Assembly: GCF_004210375.1 (NCBI RefSeq)
Contig: NC_134830.1
Coordinates: 6,324,001 to 6,388,000 of the forward strand
Source of the DNA: Tachypleus tridentatus
Taxonomy: Eukaryota > Arthropoda > Merostomata > Xiphosura > Limulidae
Length of the DNA: 64,000 bases
Direction of reading: 5' to 3'
The position numbers were made by a program, and so were the translations under genes. Within the stretch, counting starts at the first letter, position 1. Every line of letters begins with the position of its first letter. Positions 46,240 through 58,719 of this stretch are shown one piece after another. The notes under the pieces are model-generated. The model was not told the origin of the DNA. It searched no databases and worked only from the letters and a program-made list of their open reading frames with translations.

Positions 46240-46965
46240 AGCCAAAGTAAAGGCTTACACTTGTTTGTTGGTTTTACAATATAGTTTTGTTAGCTCACAC
46301 TCGTTTGTTGTTTTTTTCAATATAGTTTTGTTAACTCACACTTGTTTGTTGTTGTTTTTCAATATAGTTTTGTTAACTCACACTTCTTTGTTGGTTTTAC
46401 AATATAGTTTTGTCAGCTCACACTTGTTTGTTGGTTTTTCAATAGTTTTGTTATCTCACACTTGTTTGTTGGTTTCTACAATATAGTTTTGTTAGCTCAC
46501 ACTTGTTTGTTGTTTTTTTTCAATATAGTTTGTTAGCTCACACTTGTTTGTTGTTTTATTTCAATATAGTTTTGTTAACTCACACTTCTTTGTTGGTTTC
46601 TACAATATAGTTTTGTTAGTTCACACTTGTTTGTTGTTTTTTTTCAATATAGTTTTGTTAACTTACACTTCTTTGTTGTTTTTTACAATATAGTTTTGTC
46701 AGCACACACTTGTTTGTTGGTTTTTCAATAGTTTTGTTATCTCACACTTGTTTGTTGGTTTCTACAATATAGTTTTGTTAGCTCACGCTTGTTTGTTGTT
46801 TTTTTCAATATAGTTTTGTTAGCTCACGCTTGTTTGTTGTTTTTTTCAATATAGTTTTGTTAACTTACACTTCTTTGTTGGTTTTTACAATATAGTTTTG
46901 TTAGTTTCTACAATATAGCTTTGCCATAGCTTACACTAGTTTGTTGTTTTTTCAATATAGTTTTG
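46240..46965. repeat. ~41-bp tandem array, ~17 copies
   Basis: Unit TTTTGTTAGCTCACACTTGT then TTGTTGGTTTTTCAATATAG, with variable T-run length (T5-T8). The run variation breaks any frame. The CACACTTGTTTGTTG core is most conserved. Confidence 0.93.
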
Positions 46966-46975
46966 TTTTTACCTT

Positions 46976-47080
46976 TCCCTTCTGCTGGTGGCTCTTTGGT
47001 ATGTCGGTGGGTTATAACAATTAAAACTGGGTTTCGATACACAGACGCAGAGAACGTAGATTGTCCTTCATAAAGCACAA
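46976..47080 (+). mobile_element. SINE family B, old copy
   Basis: TGGTGGCTCTTTGGTATGTC, ACTGGGTTTCGATAC, CATAAAGCACAAAGCTGCAG. Diverged from the family sense strand. Confidence 0.6.
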
Positions 47081-47730
47081 AGCTGCAGTGTCGTTCATTT
47101 TGTGTACCCTTTTCCCAAATTTCATGATAGTTTGACTTACAAAACAGCGCCACCTAACAGACATTATGTTCACTTACATTGAACTTCACATAGATTTCGT
47201 GACTTGTTTGATACTTAACCAAATAATTACAGTAATAATTCTAGGACTTTATCTATAGCTTAAGGCACTACCAAGCGAAGTACTGTTGATACAAAAACGA
47301 ATTATCTATTGCGTGATGATCAATACCAACGTTCGAACGGAGGGCAGTGTCATCCATCTCACGTGCAGCAAAAACGATGAATCACGTTTTCCCAAAGCCA
47401 CCAATTAACCCTAATTTTCTGCTAATTAACATAAATGTATAAATCATTTAACATATTTATATTTATTACGTAATTCAGACATTGATTAATATCACGATTT
47501 TCGAGCATTCTATGTAGATTTGTGAGTCAGGTAAGCCTAGTTTGTCACGGGAACAAAAGAGTTATGGATGTTTTGACACATGTTTCGTTTAGTTTTAAAA
47601 TGTATCATTTATTTTTCTTTTCTTTGTTTCTGTTTATATTATTCTTGGAAATCACTATTCAATCTGTTTGGAGTGTATCTTCTTCCACTAATAATATACT
47701 TTTACAATACTCAATGATTTGCTTTACATT
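47081..47730. other. No gene recognised
   Basis: Unique sequence. An 80-codon + frame (47522-47764) is hydrophobic and partly runs into the next SINE, so it is not credible as a gene. Confidence 0.5.
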
Positions 47731-47973
47731 TTGCCCAAAGCTACACGAGGGCTATCTGCGTTAGCCGTCCCTAATTTAGCAGTCTAAGACTAGAAAGGAA
47801 GGCACACAGTCATCACCACCAGCTCTTAGGCTACTCTTTTACTAATGAATTGACCGACGCATTATAACGTCCCTACGGCTGAAATAGTGAGAATGTTTGG
47901 TGTGAAGGAGATTTGAACCGGCAACCCTCGGATTACGAGTCGAGTGCCTTAACCACCTGGCTATGCTGGGCCT
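47731..47973 (-). mobile_element. SINE family A copy
   Basis: GCCCAAAGCTACACGAGGGC, TAGCCGTCCCTAATTTAGCA, GAACCGGCAACCCTCGGATT, CCACCTGGCTATGCTGGGCC. Internal deletion around the GCCAACTC segment. Confidence 0.92.
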
Positions 47974-48164
47974 GTCATCAATGAACTTGTTATCTTACAT
48001 TTGCTGAATTATTTCGTGAGTTCAACCAATGATGTGTTTTGCTTTCCGTTTGTTTTCGACAGCTGTGAAACACGTGTTTCATCACTTTTAACTGTGATCT
48101 TTAATGTTTTTATGTTTTGCAAATACTGAATATATTTTAAAGGATTATAAGAGATCAAATGTAA

Positions 48165-48255
48165 AGTTCACCGATAGGTTAGCTTTAGGTTCACGAACTT
48201 ACAACGTTAAAATTCTGGGTTCAGTTCCCCAAAGTGAACAGAACGCCGATATCTT
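48165..48255 (+). mobile_element. SINE family B/C-like fragment
   Basis: ATAGGTTAGCTTTAGGTTCA, ACTTACAACGTTAAAATTCT, GGGTTCAGTTCCCC. tRNA-like head only. Confidence 0.5.
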
Positions 48256-48925
48256 ATTGTTTATAAATTTACATTAAGAAAACAACTACAAAAACAGAAA
48301 TACAGTTTCAGGGATAGAATTAAAAATAAATGTATTATTGTACATGAAATGTAGTTTCTAGTTGTGAACACACAAATAACTTATAAAATAATGTGTCTCT
48401 TGTTTTCATTTCATGTAATTATATGTTGACTGTCATTTACTGAGATTGGCAAATTATTATCTCGCCACACATCATTTTAGCAAAAACAAAAAGTAAATTT
48501 CAGCTTGTGTTAGTGCTGCCATCTAGTAGACAATACTATACAAAATAGTTATTGGTCAATGATCCTTTTATCATGCGCTTAAATAAAATGGCAGAATCTG
48601 AAGTCTGTTGCATTACGTATCGTCTTTAGAAACCAGATATAAACCAGTTGCAAATAAGAAATACTCTAGCATGGAACATTTACATTTGATGTAATTGTAA
48701 GGGCTTAACATCAATGATTTAAAGATTCATGATGAAAGAAATCATGTGCTGAGAAACAATTAGATGACGAATAGAATATTCCATAGCGCGTTGAGAAGGA
48801 AATATTCTTTATCGGATAATAGCCCTAAGTAAGATATACTATACTATTCATTTGTTCTTTAGTTTAGGTTTGTTTTTTACGTTTTATTACTTTTAAATTT
48901 GACTTTTAATAAATACCCTTTTATT

Positions 48926-49075
48926 GTTTGTTTTTGTTTTGAATTTCGCACAAAACTACTCGAGGGCTATCTGTGCTAGCCGTCCCTAATTTAGCAGTGT
49001 AAGACTAGAGGGAAGGCAGCTAGTCATCACCACCCACCGCCAACTGTTGGGCTACTCTTTTACCAACGAATAGTG
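48926..49075 (-). mobile_element. 150-bp 5'-truncated SINE A with 13-bp duplication
   Basis: Tail at the left (TTTTGAATTTCGCACAAAAC). The copy stops inside the middle at CCAACGAATAGTG, lacking the tRNA-like head. ATACCCTTTTATT at 48913-48925 and 49076-49088, perfect. Confidence 0.95.
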
Positions 49076-49333
49076 ATACCCTTTTATTACAATTGTTTTG
49101 CATTTGTAGCTTAATGTATGTACTTAGCAATAACCTTAGCCTTCTAAGCTGGCTGAACTTCGTTGAATATATTTAGGATTATGGCCAAAAACGTTGTTCA
49201 TTTATAGTTTTGTTGTAAGTAACAGCTTGATAGGAAGGTAAGATTAATGAACACAGCGTGGAAAGTAATAGGTAATTACATAACTATACGTTACTTCTTC
49301 AGAGAGTTGAATAAAATGTAATAATATATTGTT

Positions 49334-49452
49334 TGATTGAACTTTAGCACAAAACTAAACAATGAGCTATCTGTGCTCTGCTCACCACGGGTATCGAAAC
49401 CTAGTTTCTAGCATTATAAATTCGTAGACGTACCACTATGTCACTATAGGGG
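49334..49452 (-). mobile_element. SINE family B copy
   Basis: AGCTATCTGTGCTCTGCTCA, GGTATCGAAACCTAGTTTCT, CCACTATGTCACTATAGGGG. Confidence 0.82.
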
Positions 49453-49722
49453 AGACTCATATATTATATGTACGATACGTAATACGTCATATGTTGAAGT
49501 TTGCAATAAGAACATTGACAGTTAGATTTTATTCTCATTAAAATGATAATTAATTAATTTTAGAGCGAACAATTAAAATATTGTGGCAAATTATTCAAAA
49601 CAATATATCTCTTTTCTATTCTAAAAGTTCTGATGTGCTACGTTATAATACAATCCAGATTCTTCCAACACTGAAGGAGAAAAAAACTGCAACTGATAGA
49701 TTAAATAGAAAGACACAAGAAT

Positions 49723-49999
49723 ACAGGCCCCGGCATGGCCAGGGGGTTAAGGAAGTCAACTCGTAATCTGAGAGTTCTGGGTTCGAATCCCCGTTCAAAT
49801 GAAACATGCCCTTTCAGCCGTGGGGACGTTATAATGTTTCGGCCAATCCCGCGACTCGTTTGTAAAAGAGTAGTCCAAGAGTTGGCTGGTGGGTGGTGAT
49901 GACTAGCTGCCTTCCCTCTAGTCTTACACTGTTAAATTAGAGACGGCTAGCACAGATAGCCTTCGTGTAGTTTTGCGCGAAATTCCAAACAAACCAAAC
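49723..49999 (+). mobile_element. SINE family A with target duplication
   Basis: GGCCCCGGCATGGCCAGGGG head, GGGTTCGAATCCCC, GTGGTGATGACTAGCTGCCT, tail GCGAAATTCCAAACAAACC. CACAAGAAT at 49714-49722 and 50000-50008. Confidence 0.95.
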
Positions 50000-50008
50000 C
50001 ACAAGAAT

Positions 50009-50855
50009 TCTGAGACAAACAAACCTGAAGGAGAAAGCCAACGAAATGTTGAGGGATTACCATTGGTCGTGAAACAAGAAACACGTATAATTCGTGCTTC
50101 TGATTTTTATAACATAACGAGAAATAGTTAAACTTAAGGATTCATACTTTCTCGGATAAACAGAATGTACCGTCAACAGCTGTGTTTAACTGTTTTTATA
50201 TATTTATCATAATAATGAATCTAACTGAATCAGACATTCAGAAGTAACGTACATTGTAAATCCCTAGACTATTTCATACTGGGTCCATTCTCTCAAAATC
50301 TGACTTTAAGAAATACGGATTGACATAACACATGTACAGTTACGGTGTGGTATTCCTTAAAATACACACATTGCTTTAATAGCTGCAAAAACAGAAAATT
50401 GTGGACAATGTTCAAGTACAAACTTTTAGTTCATAGCTCTGCCATCTTTTGGCCGATTTGAGATCTTATTACAGTTTTAGACTCAGGAGATCAAACCCTT
50501 TCGATTCATGAATTTGACCACGATCGTGGTCTGATACCGTAATTCAGCCCGATCCTGCCTAATAGAATTTTAAGTGCCATGGCTATTAAGGTTTCCCTAA
50601 TGTATTCAAAGTAGTATTACCCAGTTATTAAGAACATTTAGCCAGAACTTTTAGTTAATATGACTTGGACGTTTCGAAAGAAACACAACTTGTCCATTAC
50701 TGTATTAAAATAAAACCGACGTTTCGTTAGAAATACCATTAACACAGCGTTGAACAAAATATACTCTCTAGTTTGAAAGGGAAATATTTGTTCAATATTG
50801 TATTTATATGTTCAGAATGAACAAAGCAGCTCAATGTTAGATTAATGTAACTACA
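50009..50855. other. No gene recognised
   Basis: Unique AT-rich sequence between two SINE insertions. No frame with recognisable domains. Confidence 0.5.
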
Positions 50856-50866
50856 CATTTCAGAAG

Positions 50867-51136
50867 GTTTGGTTTGTTTTGAATTTCGCGCAAAGCTACA
50901 CGAGGGCTATCTGCGTTAGTCGTCTCTAATTTAGCAGTGTAGGGCTAGAGGGAAGGTAGCTAGTCATCATCACACACCGCCAACTCTTGGGCTACTCTTT
51001 TACCAGCGAATAGTGGGATTGACCGTCACATTATAACGCCTCCCACGGCTAAAAGGGCGAGCATGTTTGGTGTGACGGGAATTACACTACCCTCGAATTA
51101 CGAGTCGAGTGCCTTAACCACCAGGCCACGCCGAAT
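50867..51136 (-). mobile_element. SINE family A with perfect target duplication
   Basis: Full-length minus copy: TTGAATTTCGCGCAAAGCTA at the left, GCCACGCCGAA at the head. CATTTCAGAAG at 50856-50866 and 51137-51147 (11 bp). Confidence 0.95.
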
Positions 51137-51175
51137 CATTTCAGAAGAGCTTGTACAATACAAGTCAAGTGTTAA

Positions 51176-51445
51176 ATTGACAAGATAAATAACAAATTGA
51201 GAAATTAAAAACCTGCGAACAGAGATCGTAAAACAATTAAGTAAACAAGGCTGGAGATACTGAACTGTTTACACAAACTACAAATCTCTATTTCGACTTC
51301 ATGCTGTTACATTTGGTGATGTCCAAATATGGATTTGTAGTTTCAGTAAATAATTCAGTGTCTCCAGCCTTGTTTACTTAAAATTTTTTAGATCTCTATT
51401 TGCAAGCTTTTAAATCCCCAATATTTGCTCATCTTATTTTCTGAC
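51176..51445. mobile_element. Fold-back (long inverted repeat) element
   Basis: Left arm 51176-51287 and right arm 51331-51445 are inverted copies (best stretch AAGTAAACAAGGCTGGAGA against its complement TCTCCAGCCTTGTTTACTT, one mismatch). About 45 bp of loop. No coding capacity. Resembles a MITE. Family and target duplication not recognised. Confidence 0.8.
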
Positions 51446-52688
51446 TTTTATTCTCAACTATGGATAAAGGATTACCTGGTATGGTAGTTAACTTTATACA
51501 TTGTAACGATAATAAATATTGCTAGTATTTATCTGATACGGTTCATGATGATTTATTGTAGCTGTTGACGAGTTGATCGTATTAGTTCGAGATGTAGAAT
51601 ATTAAGATGCAGCTGGACATTGTCTTGGAGATTTGTTTAAGATTAGAGTGAGCATTTATAGCTACTGTGCAACTAAATTCTCTCTCTCTATATATATATA
51701 ATGCATAGCAATAGACGAATATATGTCTCGACTAAGACACGATCCAAACTAATCTCGTATAAAATATTTCCAGTACAAAAGCAGCCATTTCAAATAAAAC
51801 GTATACGTCTAAGATATCGTTTTAAATAAACAGTTGTATAGCATACAAAACACTGATGTATGTACATATTACATTCGTCTAATGTTCATCTATTATTGAC
51901 TGACAATTTCTCTTTCGCTCTTTGTGTAACATTAAAAAAAAGAAAATAAAGTAAAACACCAGATGTTTGTAAAAAAGCTAATTTCAAGGGGTAATGATAA
52001 CATTGTTTCTACCAGAATTGTCATGTGTTTTTAGCTTACGTAAACTATAAAAGAAACAAATCGATTTTTAAATACCACCACGGTACATTAATGTAATGTA
52101 CCAAACAGTTTATGTTCAAGATAATAATAATTACAAACGAGCCCTTTCGATCGTATTTTCTTTTCCTTGGAAGTCTGACATGGGCATTTTTAACGTGTGC
52201 ACAGCCTTAGCAGTTAGTAATAAAGGTTTTAAGGTGTTGTTTAAACTAAATTTTTAAGTTTAAAGTGTTTTTTTGCCCCAGCATTTTATGAGGGTTTTGT
52301 GCAATTCCGAGCGATCACTGTTATGAACCGCTATCCCGATTGATTATATAACTTAACATTTTGTAAGAACAATACTAGTCTGGTGCTAGATTGGAACAAT
52401 TCTCATTTCAGAAAAAAAATAACAACAGTTGTCTTGTGTTAAGTTAATGTAATTCAACATTTCAGAAGAAGTAGTAATAATCCAGTGTTAAGTTAGTTTC
52501 TCTAAAAAGGGCCTTAGACCGCTTGAAGGGGTTACCTGTTTTATCCACACGTACAGTGTTGTCTGTCAATCAGTCAGTAGATACTGAAAATATGTCACAT
52601 AAGAGACGTTTACATTTGCAGTCTGTACTGCTGCGACGTCGGTGAAACGTGCGCATACCATGAATCACGAGAAAATTATGCACTTTGT
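51446..52688. other. No gene recognised
   Basis: Unique AT-rich sequence. No credible coding frame, array or transposon end. Confidence 0.5.
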
Positions 52689-52699
52689 ACGTTACAACA

Positions 52700-52954
52700 C
52701 GGTCCCCAGTGGCTCAGCGGCATGTCTGCGGGTTTATAACGCTAAAAACCAGGTTTCGATATCTGTGGTGGGCAGAACCCAGATAACCCCTTGTGTAGCA
52801 TTGGTACTTAATTCAAAACAACAAATTTCTTTGCTCCCCGCTAGTACAGAGGTATGTCTTCGGATTTACAACTCTAAAATCAGGGGTTCGATCCTCCTCG
52901 GTGGGCGCAGCAGGTAGCTCGATGTGGCTTTGCTATAAGAAAAAACACACAAAC
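52700..52954 (+). mobile_element. Composite SINE B + SINE C inserted as one unit
   Basis: Family B (CCCCAGTGGCTCAGCGG ... GGTTTCGATATC ... TTAATTCAAAACAAC) is followed without target sequence by family C (GCTAGTACAGAGGTATGTCT ... GGGGTTCGATCC ... GTGGCTTTGCTATAAG). ACGTTACAACA flanks the pair at 52689-52699 and 52955-52965. Both heads keep Pol III A- and B-box motifs. Confidence 0.88.
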
Positions 52955-53054
52955 ACGTTACAACATAGCGTGACACATGAACTTAAAAAATAAAAATAAT
53001 TGTTACTTTTACTTTTGGTTTTATTTACTCATGAAACAGAACACTTTAACACAC

Positions 53055-53985
53055 ACAGTCACGGTTATCTTGTTGTAGAATAAACAACACGTACAAACAG
53101 TGTTATCTTGTTGTAGAATAAACAACACGTACAAACAGTGTTATCTTGTTGTAGAATAAACACACACACACAAACAGTGTTATCTTGTTGTAGAAAAAAC
53201 AACACATACAAACAGTGTTATCTTGTTGTAGAAAAAACAACACATACAAACAGTGTTATCTCGTTGTAGAATAAACAACACATACAAGCAGTGTTATCTT
53301 GTTGTAGAAAAAACAACACATACAAGCAGTGTTATCTTGTTGTAGAATAAACAACACGTACAAACAGTGTTATCTTGTTGTAGAATAAACAACACGTACA
53401 AACAGTGTTATCTTGTTGTAGAATAAACAACACGTACAAACAGTGTTATCTTGTTGTAGAATAAACAACACGTACAAACAGTGTTATCTTGTTGTAGAAT
53501 AAACAACACATACAAACAGTGTTATCTTGTTGTAGAATAAACAACACATACAAACAGTGTTATCTCGTTGTAGAATAAACAACACATACAAACAGTGTTA
53601 TCTTGTTGTAGAATAAACAACACGTACAAACAGTGTTATCTTGTTGTAGAATAAACAACACGAACAAACAGTGTTATCTTGTTGTAGAATAAACAACACG
53701 TGCAAACAGTGTTATCTTGTTGTAGAATAAACAACACGTGCAAACAGTGTTATCTTGTTGTAGAATAAACAACACCTACAAACAGTGTTATCTCGTTGTG
53801 GAATAAACAACACATACAAGCAGTGTTATCTTGTTGTAGAATAAACAACACATACAAACAGTGTTATCTTGTTGTAGAAAAAACAACACATACAAACAGT
53901 GTTATCTTGTTGTAGAATAAACAACACACACAAACAGTGTTATCTTGTTGTAGAATAAACAACACATACAAACAGTGTTATCTTA
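53055..53985. repeat. 38-bp tandem array, ~24 copies
   Basis: Unit TGTTATCTTGTTGTAGAATA then AACAACACGTACAAACAG. Variants (GAAAAAAC, CACATAC, CAAGCAG) come in runs. Confidence 0.95.
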
Positions 53986-54799
53986 ATTTTCAAGTTAATA
54001 TTTTTATTCCTCCAAAGTGTTTTTAAGATCATTTGTTCGGTTCTAAGTCTCGAGCTTCACGTGTTTCCTGGTCTGATTTATGAATATGGAACATCAGCCC
54101 CACTCTTTTAGTACATATATAAAACGAACGTAAAAATATTTCAGAAAACACCCCAAATGTATTTCTTTAAATAATTTCTGTACTTCGATTATAAATAATA
54201 GCTGTACGTACTAATATTGGAAGTGTGCGTTTAGGCGTGAATGTGACTGCCATCTATTTATTTGTTGGACGATACATTTCAAAAGTTTTGCCTCAAGGTT
54301 TTGTTCAAGAGCCCTTATCCACCTATTTCCTGGCCACCAGGATGGGCTTTCATCGCATTTTGTACTGCGGTGATTCATAGAATCGTCCTCTTGTTATATT
54401 CTTACATTCTCAGCTTTGAAATCTATTACAGGTATATATTTATTTATGAATCATCCTTTTTTTATGTATGCCAACAGATGAACAGTGTCACGTCACGTGA
54501 GTAGGCTTGCGGGCAGGGTCACAAGGCGCGTGAATGAAATACGTATTGCTCACACTTTTACACTGTATAGAACACGTGCAACATTCATTGTTCTATATAC
54601 CGTTCAGCTTGCTCGTTATGTTCTGTAGTGGTGTACGTGTCAGATTTGAAAGTTGAAAATAAATCATTCCAATGTATGGAGAAGTCTTTGTAGATTAAGT
54701 GTATGGCTGGGCGTGGCTGTTGTGCCGGGCGTTCGGTCAACTGCATAGGCGGCGGGTGCTCCGACTAATTGCTTCCTAAATTATTGTTCATCTATTCAA
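53986..54799. other. No gene recognised
   Basis: Unique sequence. The + frame at 54262-54504 has no recognisable domain. Confidence 0.5.
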
Positions 54800-55076
54800 A
54801 GTTTGTTTGTTTTTTTAATTTCGCGCAAAGCTACACGAGGGCTATCTGTGCTAGCAGTCCCTAATTTAGCAGTGTAAGACCAGAGGGAAGGCAGCTAGTC
54901 ATCACTACCCACCGCCAACTCTTGGGCCACTCTTTTACCAACGAATGGTGGGATTGGCCGTAAAATAATAACACCCCCACGGCTGAAAGGGCGAGCATGT
55001 TTGGTGTGACGGGGATTCTAACCGGCGACCCTCGGATTACGAGTCGAATGCCTTATCCACCTGGCTACGCCGGGCC
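54800..55076 (-). mobile_element. SINE family A, full length
   Basis: AATTTCGCGCAAAGCTACAC tail side, GCCAACTCTTGGGCCACTCT middle, ACGAGTCGAATGCCTTATCC and GGCTACGCCGGGCC at the head. Confidence 0.94.
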
Positions 55077-55342
55077 ATCAGCAGTTGAAAGTTATGGATC
55101 ACCCTCAGTTGGACGTACAGCGCCTGAGGTTAAAGAGGTTTTTAAGTTGAAAATACCGAAACGACAAAGGGTAACGGAGTTCCTATCGCCAGAAAGTTTA
55201 GATAAAAAAAGCTAACAAAAAATCAAAATTTAAATGTAGTGACACACGTACGACCAATGTCAACAACTTGTAGAAACTTTTGTATGTTTTTATGTATTAG
55301 TTCACTAAATACACACACTCTCATGTTTGTATATATATAAAC

Positions 55343-56665
55343 AGACTTGGCCAAAATATTTGCATACTATTGTTTCTATACTGAATGTCTACCTGCATGG
55401 AGTAGTTGTTGAGTTAATGTGGGAGGAGTATTATGATGAGACAAACATGTACAAACATTGTTATTATGGTCTGTATAAATTCTTTTAAATATTTGTTTAT
55501 CAAAACACAAATATTTGCCTCGTTTTGGTGTCATATTGTGTGCTTTTGGTATAACTGAAATAGATCAATGGTTTATTCAGATATTTTCTCTGTAATTTGT
55601 CTAGAGTCACGCCTGGTCACGTGCCAGAAGTTATAGGGCGTCAAATTGTTTGACTCTCCAGAACTTGTATGAAGCAAACAGGTATTACCAGAACAGTAGG
55701 ATTCCCCCAGTGTACTGTATCCAGAATCCTGAAAAGTCGTTGGACTACAGAAAATGTTGTTCTTGGAAAGTCTACTGGCAGACGCAGAAACACTACTACC
55801 CGAGATGACCGTGTTTTGACCAGGTTAACACGTCAAGGTCGAAAGAAACAGGAAGGGCATTAACACACTCATTCCAAGTCATTCAGAAGAACAGTGAATA
55901 TAAGACTGACCAAACCAGGTTATTTTGTAAGAAGGGTTATCTACAAGCCGATATTAACCGGAATTCACTACTTTAACTGTGTCACTTGAGCCATACAGCA
56001 CGCCAACTTAGAGTCAGAACGCTGGCGAGATGTCATCTTTTCATGTGAATCCTGTTTTCAGCTTGTTAAAGCTAGTGGCAGGATTCGGGTTCATTTGTTT
56101 ACCTGGAGAACAAATGGGGGAAGACTGTCTTTTCCACAGGAGGTGATGCAGTACATGTTTGGACATGTACAGCATGGTGGAAAAACTGTTCTTCATATCC
56201 TCCATGGAATCGTCAAAGGCGCCTCCTGCAGGCATCACATTTTACAAAAGTGAAAATACAGAAAGACGTATCGAATATAAGATAAATATTTCTTTTCCAG
56301 TTAACCATAAATAAGAAATAGTTTTTGAATCTGATCCTTGAAGGAACATTTCCTTTTCTTCTGAAGTAACTTTGTGTGCTATGATGATAATGCCACAGTG
56401 TGCAGAACTGTCTCGACCAGAAGTGTGTCATGCGTTTGTCATGACCTGCAAACTCTCCAAATTGTAATCACATTGAGAACTGTTGAACAGAATTGAGCTG
56501 AAAAGTTGCTAATCATGGCCCTAAACCAGCTAATCTTTCTAATGACAAATTGGAATATACAATCACAGTAGATTACATCAATCACCTCATCGATAGCATG
56601 TCACATTGCCTTGTGGGAGGATATTACAGTGTGAGGAGGACAAACCATGTACTGAATGTTTAATA
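55343..56665 (+). pseudogene. Decayed Tc1/mariner transposase
   Basis: Remains of a Tc1-family element unrelated in detail to the 44-45 kb one. 55660-55860 encodes the paired-like DNA-binding part (TGITRTVGFPQCTVSRIL, GRRRNTTTRDDRVL). 56020-56200 gives WRDVIFSCESCFQ in the place of the usual FSDESRF, with the catalytic Asp replaced by Cys. Near 56380 a DNA-level match to the DNA.VH.ART region (GATAATGCCACAGTGTGCAG) is seen. 56580-56650 ends like Tc1 proteins (INHLIDSMSH). Many frameshifts. A possible left terminus is CTTGGCCAAAATATTTGCAT near 55350. The right terminus was not found. Confidence 0.75.
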
Positions 56666-56818
56666 TGAACTGATGTAAGGTTACAGACGCTATCTATAAT
56701 ATATAAAAGAAAAATAGTATCACGTCACGTTCGATTTCTCGAACTAGGCAGAGTCATAAAAGCCAAATGTATTTATTCAGTTACAATAGTTCCATTACTG
56801 TCTTCACACTTCAACTTT

Positions 56819-56910
56819 AGTGACCGTAACATTATAACACCCCCAGGGATTCGAACCCACGACCCTCAGAGTACGAGTCGAACGCCTTACCCCACCTGGC
56901 CATGCTGGAC
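56819..56910 (-). mobile_element. SINE family A head fragment
   Basis: GTGACCGTAACATTATAACA joined directly to GGATTCGAACCCACGACCCT and CACCTGGCCATGCTGGACT, so part of the middle is deleted. Confidence 0.8.
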
Positions 56911-57312
56911 TCGTGCTAACCCTTCATATCTCTTATTTAACTTACTTTATTTCTTTGTTTTCATTGATGACCAAACAACCTGGAAAGCAGCAGACGAGAA
57001 AACGAACTGTTTGTCGATCCAGTCGCAAGGGGGCGTATCTCGTATCGTGTACAAAAGAAATGATCAAATATAAAGAGTATTGTGATTCACTCGGACAGTT
57101 TCCTCTAAACTGAACAAAACAATATAATAGGCTGAAACCAAAATGCATACGACAAAACTGACCAAACCTACATCCCAAAACTCACAGACAGATGCTATTT
57201 CACTCAATTACTTTTCTTATTCGGCGAGTTTTTTGTTGTAGTTTCTCGCAAAATTAAGTCATTGTTTTTACTTCTACTCGTTTATAATATCACATCTCCT
57301 GACTGACTTTAT

Positions 57313-57542
57313 AGTTCAGCATGGCCAGGTGGTTAAGGCCCTTTCTTCGTAATCTGAGGGTGCGGGTTCAAACCCCCGTCACACCAAACATGCTCGTCCT
57401 TTTACACGTGGGGGTGCTATAATGTGACGGTCAATCGTTAGTAAAAAGTAGCTTAAAAGTGGGCGGTGGGTGGTGATGACTAGCTGCTTTCCCTTTAGTC
57501 TTACACTGCTAAATTATGGACGGTTAGCGCGAAATGCAAACC
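57313..57542 (+). mobile_element. SINE family A copy
   Basis: CAGCATGGCCAGGTGGTTAA, GCGGGTTCAAACCCCCG, CACCAAACATGCTCGTCC, GGTGATGACTAGCTGCTTTC, tail GCGCGAAATGCAAACC. Several internal deletions. Confidence 0.9.
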
Positions 57543-58590
57543 AATTACGCATTTTATATTCGTAATTTCTCGTAGAATTCAGTTTTTGTTTTTGCTTATG
57601 GTGGTTTAAGACATGACTTTCGGTATTTCATAACTTGTAATGTTTGGTAAAAGCTAGTCCTTGTTTTCACTTATAACAAATGAGTTATGATGACACATCC
57701 CCTCACTGCACAATTTATGTTTACATTTGCTGGAAGTATTCCATTCTTGTTTATATTGTTGAACGGAAGCTGCAGTGTGTCAATTCTATTATGGTCTGCC
57801 GAGGTAAAAACATCAACAAAAGTTTCAACACCAGTGTTCGAAGTCGTTTCTAGTCTAGTTCTTCTGATCTCATTACTGATGTTAATCAATTTCATACCAT
57901 GGACGTTTGATCACTAAGGAGATTTGTTGATGTTAATAATACGCCACCTTGCTGTTGTTAACACTAACAGATGCGATATACTATTAAAATGTTTCATAAT
58001 AGTAATTAAACAGATCTCCCACTGCAATTGTTTTGTTAGACGGCTATATTCTGTGACAAAAAAGAAAACGAAAAACAAACAGATTTAAGCAAATGGAAAA
58101 AATTATAATGGGTCATATAAAATCGAAATATTTGCATTGGTTATTTATTATAAAATCTTATAAAAGCAATTTTATTTTATAGTCTACGTACGTATTTTAG
58201 GAATATAAGCATAAATTTTCAGCGGGGTGTCCTCTCCGTTGTCAATATGTGCAACTAATAGCCTACCCAGAATAATATACAAGTTAATAGCTGCAATTGG
58301 TTAATTTTTGGCTTACGTTATTAATTAAGTGACCCAATTATTCTGTAAACAATAAAACGTAGGCATAAGAATAACTGATGAGATATTTATTGTTTTTAAC
58401 TTCTTCTGAGTAGAATACAATTATTTTATTAAATAACGAATGAACTTTATATATTATACTACACAAAGGAAACTGATTCACACATTGCTTGAAACAGTCG
58501 GTTCACTTGTTTTGATGTAAAAATCAAAGTTTTTACTCTTTTTACTTTCGATCCGCAGCTCATGACTGCTTCGTATACGTCGTTAAACAA
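57543..58590. other. No gene recognised
   Basis: AT-rich. A 76-codon + frame at 57687-57917 is rich in Leu, Ile, Phe and Val with two hydrophobic stretches, but has no recognisable family or splice context. Confidence 0.45.
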
Positions 58591-58719
58591 CTAGGACTTA
58601 ATAAGTAACGTGTCGGGAAACTTCACGTTACCGGAGACAACTGGCACGCCCTCTACAATAATATGGTTTATCAAATGCTCTGCTTCACAAGTCATAGTTC
58701 TCTGCAGTATTTGGGCCAT
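58591..58719 (-). CDS. Short protein-like ORF, possible exon or pseudogene
   Basis: 42 codons from ATG (58719, context ACCATGG) to TAG at 58591-58593. The translation has a natural-looking composition (MAQILQRTMTCEAEHL near the start, VPVVSGNVKFPD in the middle). Translation beyond the TAG stays open for ~18 codons with similar character (LFNDVYEAVMSCGSK). I do not recognise the family. It could be an exon of an unseen gene, a retropseudogene with a premature stop, or chance. Confidence 0.2.
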   Translation of the reverse strand: MAQILQRTMTCEAEHLINHIIVEGVPVVSGNVKFPDTLLIKS

